A stretch of 64,000 nucleotides of DNA, from NCBI RefSeq assembly GCF_004340665.1, contig NZ_SLWO01000002.1:816358-880357 (forward strand), in the 5' to 3' direction. This stretch comes from Pedobacter psychrotolerans. Lineage in GTDB: Bacteria; Bacteroidota; Bacteroidia; Sphingobacteriales; Sphingobacteriaceae. The notes below the pieces were generated by a model. It was not told the origin of the DNA. It ran no database searches and saw nothing but the letters and a program-made list of their open reading frames with translations. The position numbers and the translations under genes are program-made. Positions within the stretch are counted from its first letter, which is position 1, and each line of letters opens with the position of its first letter. This document shows, in pieces, positions 51,484 through 62,700 of this stretch.

Positions 51484-52608
51484 ATGAAAGTTTTTAATCC
51501 AGGTGTTTATATCAATCAAGGGTATTACAAAAGTTTTCAACCCAATACAATCAATAGAGAATGGCATATTGATAATATTGAAATAATTTATCTATTAAGT
51601 AAAGCAGACAGACAACTAGGGAGGTTGGATATGTATTCAGAATACATCCCTAACATTGATATGTTCATCAGTATGCATATTGCAAAAGAAGCTACTCAAT
51701 CTAGTAAGATAGAGGGTACTCAAACTAATGTTGAGGAAGTATTCTTAGAGAGAGATGAGGTATCACAAGAAAAAAGAAGCGATTGGGAAGAAGTTCAAAA
51801 TTATATTGAAGCTATGAACAAAGCCATCGAACTTTTACATCGCCTGCCGTTTTCATCTAGGTTAATTAGAGACACACATAAAATTTTGCTTCAAGGTGTT
51901 CGTGGGGAGCATAAACAACCAGGAGATTTCAGGGTTAGTCAAAACTGGATTGGAGGTGCAAGCATAAATGATGCTACGTTTATTCCGCCCGTTCACAGTT
52001 CAATTTCAGACTTAATGTCTGACATTGAAAAGTTTGCTAATGATGAATTAAATCATCTCCCAGACTTATTGAAAATAGCATTAATACATTATCAGTTTGA
52101 AACCATTCACCCATTTTTGGACGGCAACGGTAGAGTGGGAAGATTAATGATAACTCTTTACCTAGTGTCCAAAGGAATTTTAAAAAAACCAATATTATAT
52201 CTTTCTGATTTTTTGGAAAGAAATAGAGGTTTGTATTATGATAATTTAATGGATGTAAGACTTAAGGGAAATCTCACAAAATGGTTTAAATTCTTTCTGG
52301 TAGGTATAATAGAAACAGCAACAAATGGAATTAAGACTTTTGATGGAATTTTACAATTACAAAAACAAATAGATGCTAAAATTCAAACACTGGGAAGTAA
52401 AGCTGGCAATGCACAGAAAATAATGTTATATCTATATCAAAGACCAATAATTCAAGCTCAAATGGTTTCATCCGTAACAGGAATGTCTGCAGCTACTGGC
52501 TATAAATTGCTTGCAGATTTAGAAAAACTAAACATTTTAAAAGAAGTTACTGGCGCTCAACGTGGGAAATTGTATGTATTCAAGGATTATTTAGCATATT
52601 TTAGTTAA
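51484..52608 (+). CDS. Fic-domain protein with C-terminal winged helix
   Basis: From ATG 51484 it has 374 residues. An N-terminal Fic_N-like part carries SSKIEGTQT, matching the inhibitory motif (S/T)xxxE(G/N) of class II Fic proteins. The catalytic motif is complete: HPFLDGNGRVGR (about residues 209-220), with the flap residues before it. The C-terminus (about 300-370) looks like a winged helix (QAQMVSSVTGMSAATGYKLLADLEKLNILKEV). Fic enzymes usually transfer AMP to target proteins; the inhibitory Glu predicts a self-restrained enzyme. No antitoxin-like neighbour. Four copies of an AT-rich element over its promoter suggest autoregulation. An in-frame ATG at 51463 lies in the -7 box and is rejected. 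Confidence 0.93.
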   Translation: MKVFNPGVYINQGYYKSFQPNTINREWHIDNIEIIYLLSKADRQLGRLDMYSEYIPNIDMFISMHIAKEATQSSKIEGTQTNVEEVFLERDEVSQEKRSDWEEVQNYIEAMNKAIELLHRLPFSSRLIRDTHKILLQGVRGEHKQPGDFRVSQNWIGGASINDATFIPPVHSSISDLMSDIEKFANDELNHLPDLLKIALIHYQFETIHPFLDGNGRVGRLMITLYLVSKGILKKPILYLSDFLERNRGLYYDNLMDVRLKGNLTKWFKFFLVGIIETATNGIKTFDGILQLQKQIDAKIQTLGSKAGNAQKIMLYLYQRPIIQAQMVSSVTGMSAATGYKLLADLEKLNILKEVTGAQRGKLYVFKDYLAYFS

Positions 52609-52727
52609 ATAAAATTTCATTTAAATTAGTCAAAACATCATTTAAGTTAAATACAAAAAGGATAGAAATTAATTAGAACGAAGCTTTAATGCCACTATCA
52701 TCTTAATCAAATAAGATTCATTTCCGC

Positions 52728-52765
52728 AACAAAAGCCTTAACTTGAAAAAGTTGAGGCTTTTGTT
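52728..52765. terminator. terminator of the LytTR regulator gene
   Basis: A 17-bp stem with one G-U (52728-52744 with 52749-52765) and GAAA loop, with T/A runs; also suits the end of the fic transcript. Confidence 0.88.
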
Positions 52766-52766
52766 T

Positions 52767-53465
52767 TTACAAAAACTTCATAGATTTATTGAGATTAGCC
52801 TTGTAACTATCTGATACAGGAATCAGGTTTTTGTCGAGAATTAATGTCTTACCCTCAATACCATCTATTTTACTCAGGTTAATTATAAAGGAGCGGTGCA
52901 CCCGCAAAAAGACTTGCTGAGGCAACTTGGTTTCAATATTCTTTAATGAGGAGTGAATGGAATAATCGATATTTCCAATCAATTGAATCTTAACATAATC
53001 GCCGATGGCTTCAAAATATAAAATATCTGTAACTTTTACCCTTCGTACAGTATTAGAATCTCTGATAAATATAAATTCAGGAAAATGCGTATCACTACTC
53101 GTTTGTTGTTTATGATTAGCTGTTTTAGCTTTTTCAATAGATTTTAAAAATCTTGCCGGTGAAATTGGCTTCAGCAAAAAATCAACTACATTTAGGCTAA
53201 AAGCCTCTACGGCATGCTCTGCCACGGATGTAGTGAAAATGATTAGTGGGGGCTTATCTTCCAGAATTTTTGCCAGTTCAAGTCCACTCATACCCGGCAT
53301 CATAATGTCAAGAAAAATGATGTCAACCTGATTGTTCATAATATGATGATGCGCTTCCATTGCATTTTCACATTCTGCAACAAGCACAAGTGAACTATCC
53401 ATGGCTATTAATTTTTTAAGCAGCAGTCTAAAAATCTGGTTATCATCAACAATTAAGCAATTCAT
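52767..53465 (-). CDS. LytTR-family response regulator
   Basis: Two domains in about 232 residues. The receiver (1-120) has acidic pocket VDDN, phospho-acceptor Asp in DIIFLDIMMPGMSG (about residue 54), switch Thr in IIFTTSVAEHAVEAF and Lys in FLLKPISPARFLKSI. The LytTR DNA-binding domain (about 135-232) has FIFIRDSNTVRRVKVTDILYFEAIGDYVKIQL and FLRVHRSFIINLSKIDGIE. Start chosen at MNCLIVDD (53465); 53474 would add three residues. No histidine kinase is adjacent; it lies after the adhesin operon, which it might regulate. Such regulators bind pairs of 9-bp direct repeats; none was identified here. Confidence 0.93.
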   Translation of the reverse strand: MNCLIVDDNQIFRLLLKKLIAMDSSLVLVAECENAMEAHHHIMNNQVDIIFLDIMMPGMSGLELAKILEDKPPLIIFTTSVAEHAVEAFSLNVVDFLLKPISPARFLKSIEKAKTANHKQQTSSDTHFPEFIFIRDSNTVRRVKVTDILYFEAIGDYVKIQLIGNIDYSIHSSLKNIETKLPQQVFLRVHRSFIINLSKIDGIEGKTLILDKNLIPVSDSYKANLNKSMKFL

Positions 53466-53697
53466 TAAATACATATTATACTAACATACATAATACGGTT
53501 ACAACGAAAGAATATCTTCATCATAAATCTATCTAGCAGCCATAATACCTTCAACACTATAGCTAGCTTTTTATATTAGCCTTTAATGATGATCTAAAAA
53601 TAAGCTTGGTTTACCAGAACTGTAATCATCCATTTATAGCTAATCAACTAACTTCTAAAGCAAGCAATTTATCCCGAACTTATAGTCTTGTACCTCA

Positions 53698-53724
53698 CCT
53701 TATGCATTGGTTTAATGCATAGGG
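53698..53724 (-). terminator. weak hairpin after the adhesin operon
   Basis: Stem ccttatgcatt / aatgcataggg, 11 bp with one wobble, 5-nt loop, 14 bp past the OmpA-like stop. No U-run on the minus strand, so termination is uncertain. Confidence 0.4.
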
Positions 53725-53737
53725 TTTTATAAATACC

Positions 53738-55696
53738 TTAATATTTTACGATCTTAAATTCGGTCCTTCTATTCGCCTGATGTTCAGCCACAGAGCATGC
53801 AACCCCATTCTTACATCTGTTTAACAATTGAGTTTCACCATAACCTTTAGCCTTCATCCTACTCCTGTCAATACCTCTGCTTACTAAATAGTTCACAGCA
53901 GATTGTGCCCTTCTTTGTGAAAGATCTATATTGTAAATGTCTACGCCTCTGCTATCTGTATGCGATCCCATTTCAATTTCCAGTGTGGGATTATCTCTCA
54001 TAATCCGAACTGTTTCATCTAAGATTTTTGCAGCATCGGGCCTGATATTGTCTTTATCAAAATCATAATGAATATTTTTAATTTCGATCTTCGTTCCTAC
54101 CACAAAAAGTGGCTGTAAATAGAGGTTCACTTCTAATGTATCAGATTTGGTTAAACCAACAGTAGTTACAAGTGTAGAGTCACTGTAATATCTTGTTTTT
54201 TGCCCAAGCAAGGTATAATTTGTATTTTGATCCAGTTCAAAAAAGTACTTGCTAGAATCTGCAGTTAATTGTTTGCCGACAACCCGTCGTGCATCGGCCA
54301 TAAGTGTTACATCAGTAAGCGGAAGTATGGCTCTCGTGGTTTTATCAAATGTAACTCCCTTTAAAGCGAGAATAATTTTTGGTTTTTGAATACCAAAACT
54401 ATAAATATCATCATTACCTTTTCCCCCCTTCCGGTTAGAAGACAGGTAACCTGTTCCTAAATCTGCTGAAGGTAAAGACATTCTTATAAAGGCAAAATCA
54501 TCACCAGGTGAATTAATAGGGTAATGCAGGTTGATTGGGGTAGTCCAGCTATGTTGTTCGCCTTTGGCAACGAATATATCCAAGCCACCCATGCCCGGTA
54601 AACCATTGCTGGAATAATATAACTGGCCATCTACACCTATCTCTGAAAACATCTCGCTGCCACTGGTATTTATATCTTTACCCGCATTTTCTGGCTTACT
54701 CCAGCCGCCATCGCTTTGTAAAGTACTGTACCAGATATCGGTACTTCCCATTGTGCCTGGCATATCAGAAGAAAAATATAAAGTTTTTTCATCCAGGCTC
54801 AGGCAAGCCTGCCCAAGTGAGTATTTGGATACATTATTATATGGAAAAGGTTTCATTTCCCATTGGTCACCTTTTTTTGTGTAAATAAAAAGCTCTATAT
54901 TATTTGTTCTAAACTTTCTATTTCCAACCTTCTCAATTTCGCTGTCCTTTTTACCTACATATGTACGAGACACAAAAAGCATATCTCCTGCCCTATTACT
55001 GGCAACAGGACCAATATGATAAGTTCCTATATTATAAGAAGCAGCATCAAGAGTTGGCATACTTAGTGTACTGTTCTCAGCCATTTCAGCTTTAAAAATA
55101 CGCAGATACGGATTGCCGGTTCTTCCTGATATTTTAATAGATTCACTGGTTTCTGCCTCTCCAGTGTAGTAAGCATTTCCAACCATTGGAAATACACTGA
55201 ACTCAGCATTTGCCGTATTTACAGAAGCTTCATTGTTAAGCACATGAGCCGTGGGTTTAGATAACCAGACTTGAGCTGAATCACATCCCATTATATCGTT
55301 AAGCACCTTTTTATGATCACCAGTTTTTTGCGCATAACTTTCAAATACCTTTTTTGCTTCCTTGTAACGAAGGTTAGATTTAAGTACGGCACCGTAAGCC
55401 AGTAGGTTTTCATCTTTACTTTCTGGAAAGGTAATTAATCGGGAAAACCAATTTTCAGCAGCTTCATAATCGTTGATCTGATCATAACAATAAGCGAGTT
55501 TTTCAATATCAGTCATTCTCGGATTTTTTACATCCACCAGTTTAAGATAGGTTGGAATGGCTTGAGCATAATCGTAACTGTCATACTTAAGTTTTGCCTT
55601 ATCCCTTAAAGAAAGTTGTTCCTGTGTTTTGCCTTCATTACAAAAAAACATTGCAGCAAAAAGAGGAAGTAAGATGTATTTTAAATTTATATTCAT
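53738..55696 (-). CDS. OmpA-family protein with TPR and PD40 propeller regions
   Basis: The product has 652 residues: signal peptide (ILLPLFAAMFFCNEG), TPR-like helices (about 30-140: AKLKYDSYDYAQAIPTYLKLV, YDQINDYEAAENWFSRLI), then WD40-like PD40 repeats (about 210-440: LFVSRTYVGKK, LYFSSDMPGTMGSTDIWYS, LYYSSNGLPGMGGLDIFVA, GYLSSNRKGGKGNDDIYSF). A carboxypeptidase-regulatory-like segment is followed by a C-terminal OmpA domain (IHYDFDKDNIRPDAAKILDE ... GSHTDSRGVDIYNIDLSQRRAQSAVNYLVSRGIDRSRMKAKGYGE ... NRRTEFKI). This architecture is usually found beside PorP/SprF and anchors the surface machinery to the cell wall. Encoded 25 bp after porP/sprF. Confidence 0.93.
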   Translation of the reverse strand: MNINLKYILLPLFAAMFFCNEGKTQEQLSLRDKAKLKYDSYDYAQAIPTYLKLVDVKNPRMTDIEKLAYCYDQINDYEAAENWFSRLITFPESKDENLLAYGAVLKSNLRYKEAKKVFESYAQKTGDHKKVLNDIMGCDSAQVWLSKPTAHVLNNEASVNTANAEFSVFPMVGNAYYTGEAETSESIKISGRTGNPYLRIFKAEMAENSTLSMPTLDAASYNIGTYHIGPVASNRAGDMLFVSRTYVGKKDSEIEKVGNRKFRTNNIELFIYTKKGDQWEMKPFPYNNVSKYSLGQACLSLDEKTLYFSSDMPGTMGSTDIWYSTLQSDGGWSKPENAGKDINTSGSEMFSEIGVDGQLYYSSNGLPGMGGLDIFVAKGEQHSWTTPINLHYPINSPGDDFAFIRMSLPSADLGTGYLSSNRKGGKGNDDIYSFGIQKPKIILALKGVTFDKTTRAILPLTDVTLMADARRVVGKQLTADSSKYFFELDQNTNYTLLGQKTRYYSDSTLVTTVGLTKSDTLEVNLYLQPLFVVGTKIEIKNIHYDFDKDNIRPDAAKILDETVRIMRDNPTLEIEMGSHTDSRGVDIYNIDLSQRRAQSAVNYLVSRGIDRSRMKAKGYGETQLLNRCKNGVACSVAEHQANRRTEFKIVKY

Positions 55697-55721
55697 GACT
55701 TATACTGGTTATGATACTGAA

Positions 55722-56735
55722 TTAAAAGAAGCGTGGGCTAAGCAAACGGTTTAACTTTGATGGAAAGGTTAAGCCAAGGGTGATTTCATGTGAACCATTT
55801 TGTACACTACTCAACCCACTGGTGATATAGTCATATGAATAGCCTATTCTAAATCGATTAGATGCATAGAATTGTACAATACCTGACAAGGAATTGGAAT
55901 TGCTCAACGTTTGTCCCTGTCTGAATTCTTTATCCCAAAGGTTAACACCTGTACGTATTCCACCACCAATCCAAAATTTATCAGCAAATACGAACATGGC
56001 ATTAAGATCCAAACTGCTGGGGCCCTTAAAGTCCTCTTTCCATAACAAACTTGGTCTGAGTTTCAATCCTTCTGATAGTTCAAACAAAGCACCTGTCATG
56101 ATGTAATAATGGCGTTTGCGCTTAATGTTTTGTTGTGTCGCGGTATCCCAGTTAAATATATCATTTGATACATCACCAGAGAACAAATCCATTACAGATG
56201 CCCCAACATAATACCGGGGGCTACTGTAATAGACTCCAAACCGCGCATCTGGTATAAAGCTACTCAGACTGCCATTGGTAACGGTGGGGTCATCCTGTTC
56301 AACAGGACGTAATGATGTACCATCAATAGCATAGTTGGTTACACCCGCACCTAAGCCAAAGCTAAGCCGTTTGGTATCGTCACTGTTTAACCTTATGCGG
56401 TAGGCATAATTTAAGTAAATGGAGTTTGCTGTCTGGGATCCAAGCTTATCTGCTGTAATCTGAACACCTAAGCCTACATTTTTCTTCGTACTCTCCGTCA
56501 CACCATCCAAAGAAAGTTGCCCAGTTTGTGGCGCTCCCTTTAATCCAGCCCATTGTGTACGGAGTGCAAGTTGAGCAAAGAGTTCTTCTTTATAACCTGC
56601 ATAAGCCGGATTTACACTTAATGAATTGAATATGTATTGTGAAAACTGGATATTTTGCTGTGCCATTACCGGCAGTTTTAGCAACAAAACTATTGTTGCT
56701 GCAAGTAAGGCTTTTTTTATAACAGGCTTCTTCAT
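55722..56735 (-). CDS. PorP/SprF-family outer-membrane protein (type IX secretion)
   Basis: The product has 337 residues: signal peptide ending LKLPVMAQ, then NIQFSQYIFNSLSVNPAYAGYKEELFAQLALRTQWAGLKGAPQTG, the signature opening of PorP/SprF proteins, and a beta-barrel ending in RFF. These proteins sit in the outer membrane and help export or attach a partner adhesin carrying a type B C-terminal signal. The partner is the giant protein whose gene ends 18 bp upstream; the OmpA/PD40 gene follows by 25 bp. The three form one operon. Confidence 0.95.
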   Translation of the reverse strand: MKKPVIKKALLAATIVLLLKLPVMAQQNIQFSQYIFNSLSVNPAYAGYKEELFAQLALRTQWAGLKGAPQTGQLSLDGVTESTKKNVGLGVQITADKLGSQTANSIYLNYAYRIRLNSDDTKRLSFGLGAGVTNYAIDGTSLRPVEQDDPTVTNGSLSSFIPDARFGVYYSSPRYYVGASVMDLFSGDVSNDIFNWDTATQQNIKRKRHYYIMTGALFELSEGLKLRPSLLWKEDFKGPSSLDLNAMFVFADKFWIGGGIRTGVNLWDKEFRQGQTLSNSNSLSGIVQFYASNRFRIGYSYDYITSGLSSVQNGSHEITLGLTFPSKLNRLLSPRFF

Positions 56736-56753
56736 CGTTGATTCTGTTTAGTA

Positions 56754-59700
56754 TTATCTTTTTAATAAAACTGGTCCGGCAACGGTTTGTGAAGTGCCGC
56801 CTTTTTTAAGTGTGATCTTATAGAAGTAAGTACCTTCATTTAATCCGTAACCTGTCCAGTCATTTTTATATCCCTTCATTCTGTAAACCTGATTACCCCA
56901 ACGATTATAGATTTCGATATCTACTGAATCATAAGCCTCCAACCCAACAATGAAGAATGTATCATTCTTACCGTCGCCATTTGGCGTGAAAACATTCGGA
57001 ATAAAGAACCCTTCTATGGTGATGGTTCCTGTAGCTTCATTTGTAAAGTTTCCATTGGCATCTTTAACCCGATAGATAAAAGTATCCACTCCTGTGAAGC
57101 CCGGATTAGGCGTATATACTACCGTACCATCCGTATTTACTTTTACGCTACCATTTTTTGGCTGGGTAATAATCTGAATACTGCTTCGATCTATCGTAGA
57201 ACCGTCTCCCCTGTCATTACCCAATATGTCCATTTGTACAGATGTATTAAATCCTGTTTTAGTCGCATCGTTCACCGCAACTGGTATTGTACTCGTTATG
57301 GTGATATTGGCTGTCGCAGGATTGGATGTTACACCAGACTGGTCTTTCACCGAATAAACAAAGCTATCAGGGCCGCTATAATTAGGATCTGGGACATAAG
57401 TAACTGTTCCATCTTTGTTGATGGTTAAAGTACCATGTGCCGGAGGCGTAATGATGACTATTGTAAGCGGATCCAGCGGAGTACTTCCAGGGATATCATT
57501 TGTTAATATTGGAATGGTAACCGGAACACCTTGTATGGTGGTGGCATTGTCATTCGTGGCAACCGGTGGAAGCTCCAGTTTGGTAACTGTTGGATTATCA
57601 TTATTCACACCTGATCCAGAAACATCGGTAACTGTTTTACCTGATCCATCTTTTGAGGTTACAGTTGCTGTGTTTGTTACGTTTCCGCGATTGATATCTG
57701 TTGATGTAACCAAATAGGTCCGTTTAACAGTTACAGCAGCACCTGGAGATAGAACTCCAGGTATATTAATTGCTGTATTTGTTATGATTGGGTCATTCAA
57801 AACGATATTGTTTAATACAGTAGTTCCGGTATTGGTGATCGTAAATGAATATTCAATACTATTTCCGAGCACAAAACTTCCATTTAAGCCTGTACCTGTA
57901 TTGGTAACTGTTTTAACCAGCGCAAGGCTACTGATTTGTGGAAGTGGCGTAATGGTACAGGTTGGACAAGTCGGGCTAGCCGGGTTATTTGGATCGGCAG
58001 GGTTACCACTTTCTGAATCATCAGTAACTGTATTCCCTTTTGGATCCTTACCAGTACCTGTGGCTATGTTGTCTACACGACCTGCATCAACATCAGCTTG
58101 CGTAATTGTATAAACAGCGGTAAAGCTGGTTGCATCTACCTGACCAGGAGCCAGCGTTACTGGTCCGCCAACTACCGTTACCTTCGCATCTGTAATGCGG
58201 ATACCATTTATCGTTACGTTACCAGTGTTTTCTACTTTGAACGTATAATTGATTTTCTCACCTACCTGCGCTCTTCCATCTCCGTTAGCATCAGCAAAGA
58301 CAGCTGTTTTAATCAGGCGTATAGCAGGACTTGATGGTAATGGCGTTACTGTACAGGTCGGACAAGCAGGGGTATTAGGATTGTTCGGATCAGCAGGGTT
58401 ACCGCTTTCTGAATCATCAGTCACGTTGTTACCTTTCGGATCTTTACCCGTACCTGTGGCCAGGTTATCTACACGGCCTGCATCAACATCAGCTTGCGTA
58501 ATCGTATAAACAGCGGTGAAGCTGGTTGCGTCTACCGCACCAGGTGCCAAAGTGATCGGGCCACCTGTTACCGTGACTTTAGTGTCCGTGATTTTAATAT
58601 CATTTACCGTTACATTACCTGTGTTCTCTACCTTAAATGTATAATTAATCATCTCACCTACTTCAGCCTTGCCGTTATTGTTCGCATCAGCGAATGATCC
58701 GGTTTTGGTTAAACGAATAGCCGGGCTTGAAGGTAATGGAGTAGTGGTACAAGTTGGACAAGCCGGGTTACTAGGGTTATTCGGATCAGCAGAGTTACCG
58801 CTTTCTGAATCATCAGTAACCGGGTTGCCTTTTGGATCTTTACCTGTGGCTGTGGCCAGGTTGTCTACTCGGCCAGCATCAACATCAGCTTGTGTAATCG
58901 TGTAAGTTGCCGTGAAAGTACTGTTATCAGTTGCACCAGGTGCAAGCGTGATCGTACCACCTGTTACCGTAACTTTAGTATCCGTGATTTTAATGTCACT
59001 CACCGTTACGTTACCTGTGTTCTCTACTTTAAAAGTATAGTTGATTGTCTCGCCTACTTCAGCCTTGCCGTTATTGTTCGCATCAGCGAATGATCCGGTT
59101 TTTGTTAAACGGATGGCCGGACTTGATGGCAATGGCGTAATGGTACAAGTTGGACAAGCCGGGGTAGCCGGGTTATTTGGATCAGCTGGGTTTCCACTTT
59201 CTGAATCATCAGTAACCAGATTGCCTTTTGGATCTTTACCTGTGGCTGTGGCCAGGTTGTCTACTCGGCCAGCATCAACATCAGCTTGTGTAATCGTGTA
59301 AGTTGCCGTGAAAGTACTGTTATCAGTTGCACCAGGTGCAAGCGTGATCGTACCACCTGTTACCGTAACTTTAGTATCCGTGATTTTAATGTCACTCACC
59401 GTTACGTTACCTGTGTTCTCTACTTTAAAAGTATAGTTGATTGTCTCGCCGACCTCTGCCTTACCATTGCCATTTGCATCATTAAATGATCCGGTCTTGG
59501 TCAGGCGGATAACTGGACTTGAAAGTAATGGCGTAACCGTACAGGTTGGACAAGCCGGGGTAACCGGGTTGTTTGGATCGGCAGGGTTACCACTTTCTGA
59601 ATCATCAGTAATCGTATTCCCTTTCGGATCTTTACCCGTACCTGTTGCCAGGTTATCTACACGGCCTGCATCAACATCAGCTTGCGTGATGGTATAAGCT

Positions 59701-62700
59701 GTAGTGAAAGTACTGTTATCCGTTGCACCAGGTACAAGCGTGATCGGACCACCTGTTACCGTAACTTTAGTATCCGTGATTTTAATGTCACTCACCAATA
59801 CGTTACCCGTGTTCTCTACCTTGAAGGTGTAGTTGATCGTCTCTCCTACTTCGGCTTTGCCGTTGGCATTTGCATCAGCAAATGTTCCGGTTTTAGTTAA
59901 ACGGATGGCTGGACTTGATGGTAATGGGGTAATGGTACAGGTTGGACAAGCAGGCGTAGCCGGGTTATTTGGATCAGCTGGGTTTCCACTTTCTGAATCA
60001 TCAGTCACGTTGTTGCCTTTTGGATCTTTACCCATACCTGTGGCAAGATTATCTACTCTTCCCGCATCCACATCGGCTTGCGTAATGGTATAAGCTGCAG
60101 TGAAAGTGGTATTATCCATTGAACCAGGTGCCAAAGTAATTGGACCACCTATTATGGTCACTTTCGTATCCTGGATTTTAATATCACTTACCGTTACGTT
60201 ACCTGTATTTTCTACTTTAAAGGTATAGTTGATCGTCTCACCTACTTCTGCCTTACCGTTATTATTCGCATCAGCAAATGATCCGGTCTTGGTCAGGCGG
60301 ATAGCAGGACTTGATGGCAATGGTGTAACCGTACAAGTTGGACAAGCCGGGTTATTAGGGTTACTCGGATCAGCTGGGTTTCCGCTTTCTGAATCATCAG
60401 TAACGTTGTTTCCTTTCGGATCTTTACCCTTAGCCGTAGCCAAATTGTCCACTCTTTCAGCATCCACATCAGCTTGCGTAATCGTGTAAGCCGCAGTGAA
60501 AGTACTGTTATCTGTTGCGCCAGGGGCCAAAGTGATCGGGCCGCCTGTTACCGTAACTTTAGTGTCCGTGATTTTGATGTCACTTACCGTTACGTTACCT
60601 GGGTTCTCTACTTTGAATGTGTAGTTGATCGTCTCGCCTACTTCAGCCTTGCCGTTATTGTTCGCATCAGCAAATGATCCAGTTTTGGTTAAACGGATGG
60701 CTGGACTTGATGGTAATGGGGTAATGGTACAAGTCGGACAAGCCGGGGTAACCGGGTTGTTTGGATCGGCAGGGTTACCGCTTTCTGAATCATCAGTAAC
60801 GTTGTTGCCTTTCGGATCTTTACCCGTACCTGTTGCCAGGTTATCTACTCTTCCAGCATCAACATCAGCTTGTGTGATTGTGTAAGCCGCAGTGAAAGTG
60901 CTGTTATCCGTTGCGCCAGGGGCCAATGTGATTGGACCACCTGTTACTGTAACTTTCGTATCGGTGATTTTAATATCGCTTACCGTTACGTTACCTGTGT
61001 TCTCTACCTTAAAGGTGTAGTTGATCGTCTCGCCTACTTCAGCCTTGCCGTTATTGTTCGCATCAGCAAATGTTCCGGTTTTAGTTAAACGGATGGCTGG
61101 GCTTGATGGTAATGAGGTAATGGTACAAGTCGGACAGGCCGGGGTAGCCGGGTTGTTCGGATCAGCTGGGTTACCGCTTTCTGAATCATCAGTAACGTTG
61201 TTGCCTTTTGGATCTTTACCAGTAGCCGTAGCCAGGTTATCTACTCTTCCCGCATCCACATCAGCCTGCGTAATGGTGTAGACCGCAGTGAAACTATTTG
61301 CGTCAACTGCACCAGGTGCAAGCGTGATTGGCCCACCTGTTACCGTAACTTTAGTATCCGTGATTTTAATATCACTTACCGTAACATTACCTGTGTTTTC
61401 TACCTTGAACGTATAATTGATCGTCTCGCCTACTTCAGCCTTGCCGTTATTGTTCGTATCAGCGAATGTTCCGGTTTTAGTTAAACGGATGGCTGGACTT
61501 GATGGCAATGGCGTTACGGTACAGGTCGAACAAGCCGGGGTAGCCGAGTTGTTCGGATCAGTAGGGTTACCGCTTTCTGAATCATCAGTAACGTTGTTTC
61601 CTTTCGGATCTTTACCCGTAGCCGTAGCCAAATTGTCCACTCTTTCAGCATCCACATCAGCTTGCGTAATCGTGTAAGCCGCAGTGAAAGTACTGTTATC
61701 TGTTGCGCCAGGGGCCAAAGTGATCGGGCCGCCTGTTACCGTAACTTTAGTGTCCGTGATTTTGATGTCACTTACCGTTACGTTACCTGGGTTCTCTACT
61801 TTGAATGTGTAGTTGATCGTCTCGCCTACTTCAGCCTTGCCGTTATTGTTCGCATCAGCAAATGATCCAGTTTTGGTTAAACGGATGGCTGGACTTGATG
61901 GTAATGGGGTAATGGTACAAGTCGGACAAGCCGGGGTAACCGGGTTGTTTGGATCGGCAGGGTTACCGCTTTCTGAATCATCAGTAACGTTGTTGCCTTT
62001 CGGATCTTTACCCGTACCTGTTGCCAGGTTATCTACTCTTCCAGCATCAACATCAGCTTGTGTGATTGTGTAAGCCGCAGTGAAAGTGCTGTTATCAGTT
62101 GCACCAGGGGCCAAAGTGATCGGGCCGCCTGTTACCGTAACTTTAGTGTCCGTGATTTTGATGTCACTTACTGTTACGTTTCCTGGGTTCTCTACTTTGA
62201 ATGTGTAGTTGATCGTCTCGCCTACTTCAGCCTTGCCGTTATTGTTCGCATCAGCAAATGATCCGGTTTTGGTCAGGCGGATGGCTGGACTTGATGGCAA
62301 TGGCGTAATGGTACAGGTTGGACAAGCCGGGGTAGCCGGGTTATTCGGATCAGCTGGGTTACCGCTTTCTGAATCATCAGTAACTGGGTTGCCTTTTGGA
62401 TCTTTACCTGTAGCCGTAGCCAGATTGTCTACTCTTCCAGCATCCACATCAGCTTGTGTGATGGTGTAAGCGGCTGTGAAAGTACTGTTATCTGTTGCAC
62501 CAGGTGCCAAAGTGATCGGGCCACCTGTTACCGTAACTTTTGTATCGGTGATGTTTAGGTCACTTACTGTTACGTTTCCTGTGTTCTCTAACTTAAAGGT
62601 GTAGTTGATCGTCTCGCCTACTTCGGCTTTGCCGTTGGCATTTGCATCAGCAAATGTTCCGGTTTTAGTTAAACGGATGGCTGGGCAATTAGCCATATCT

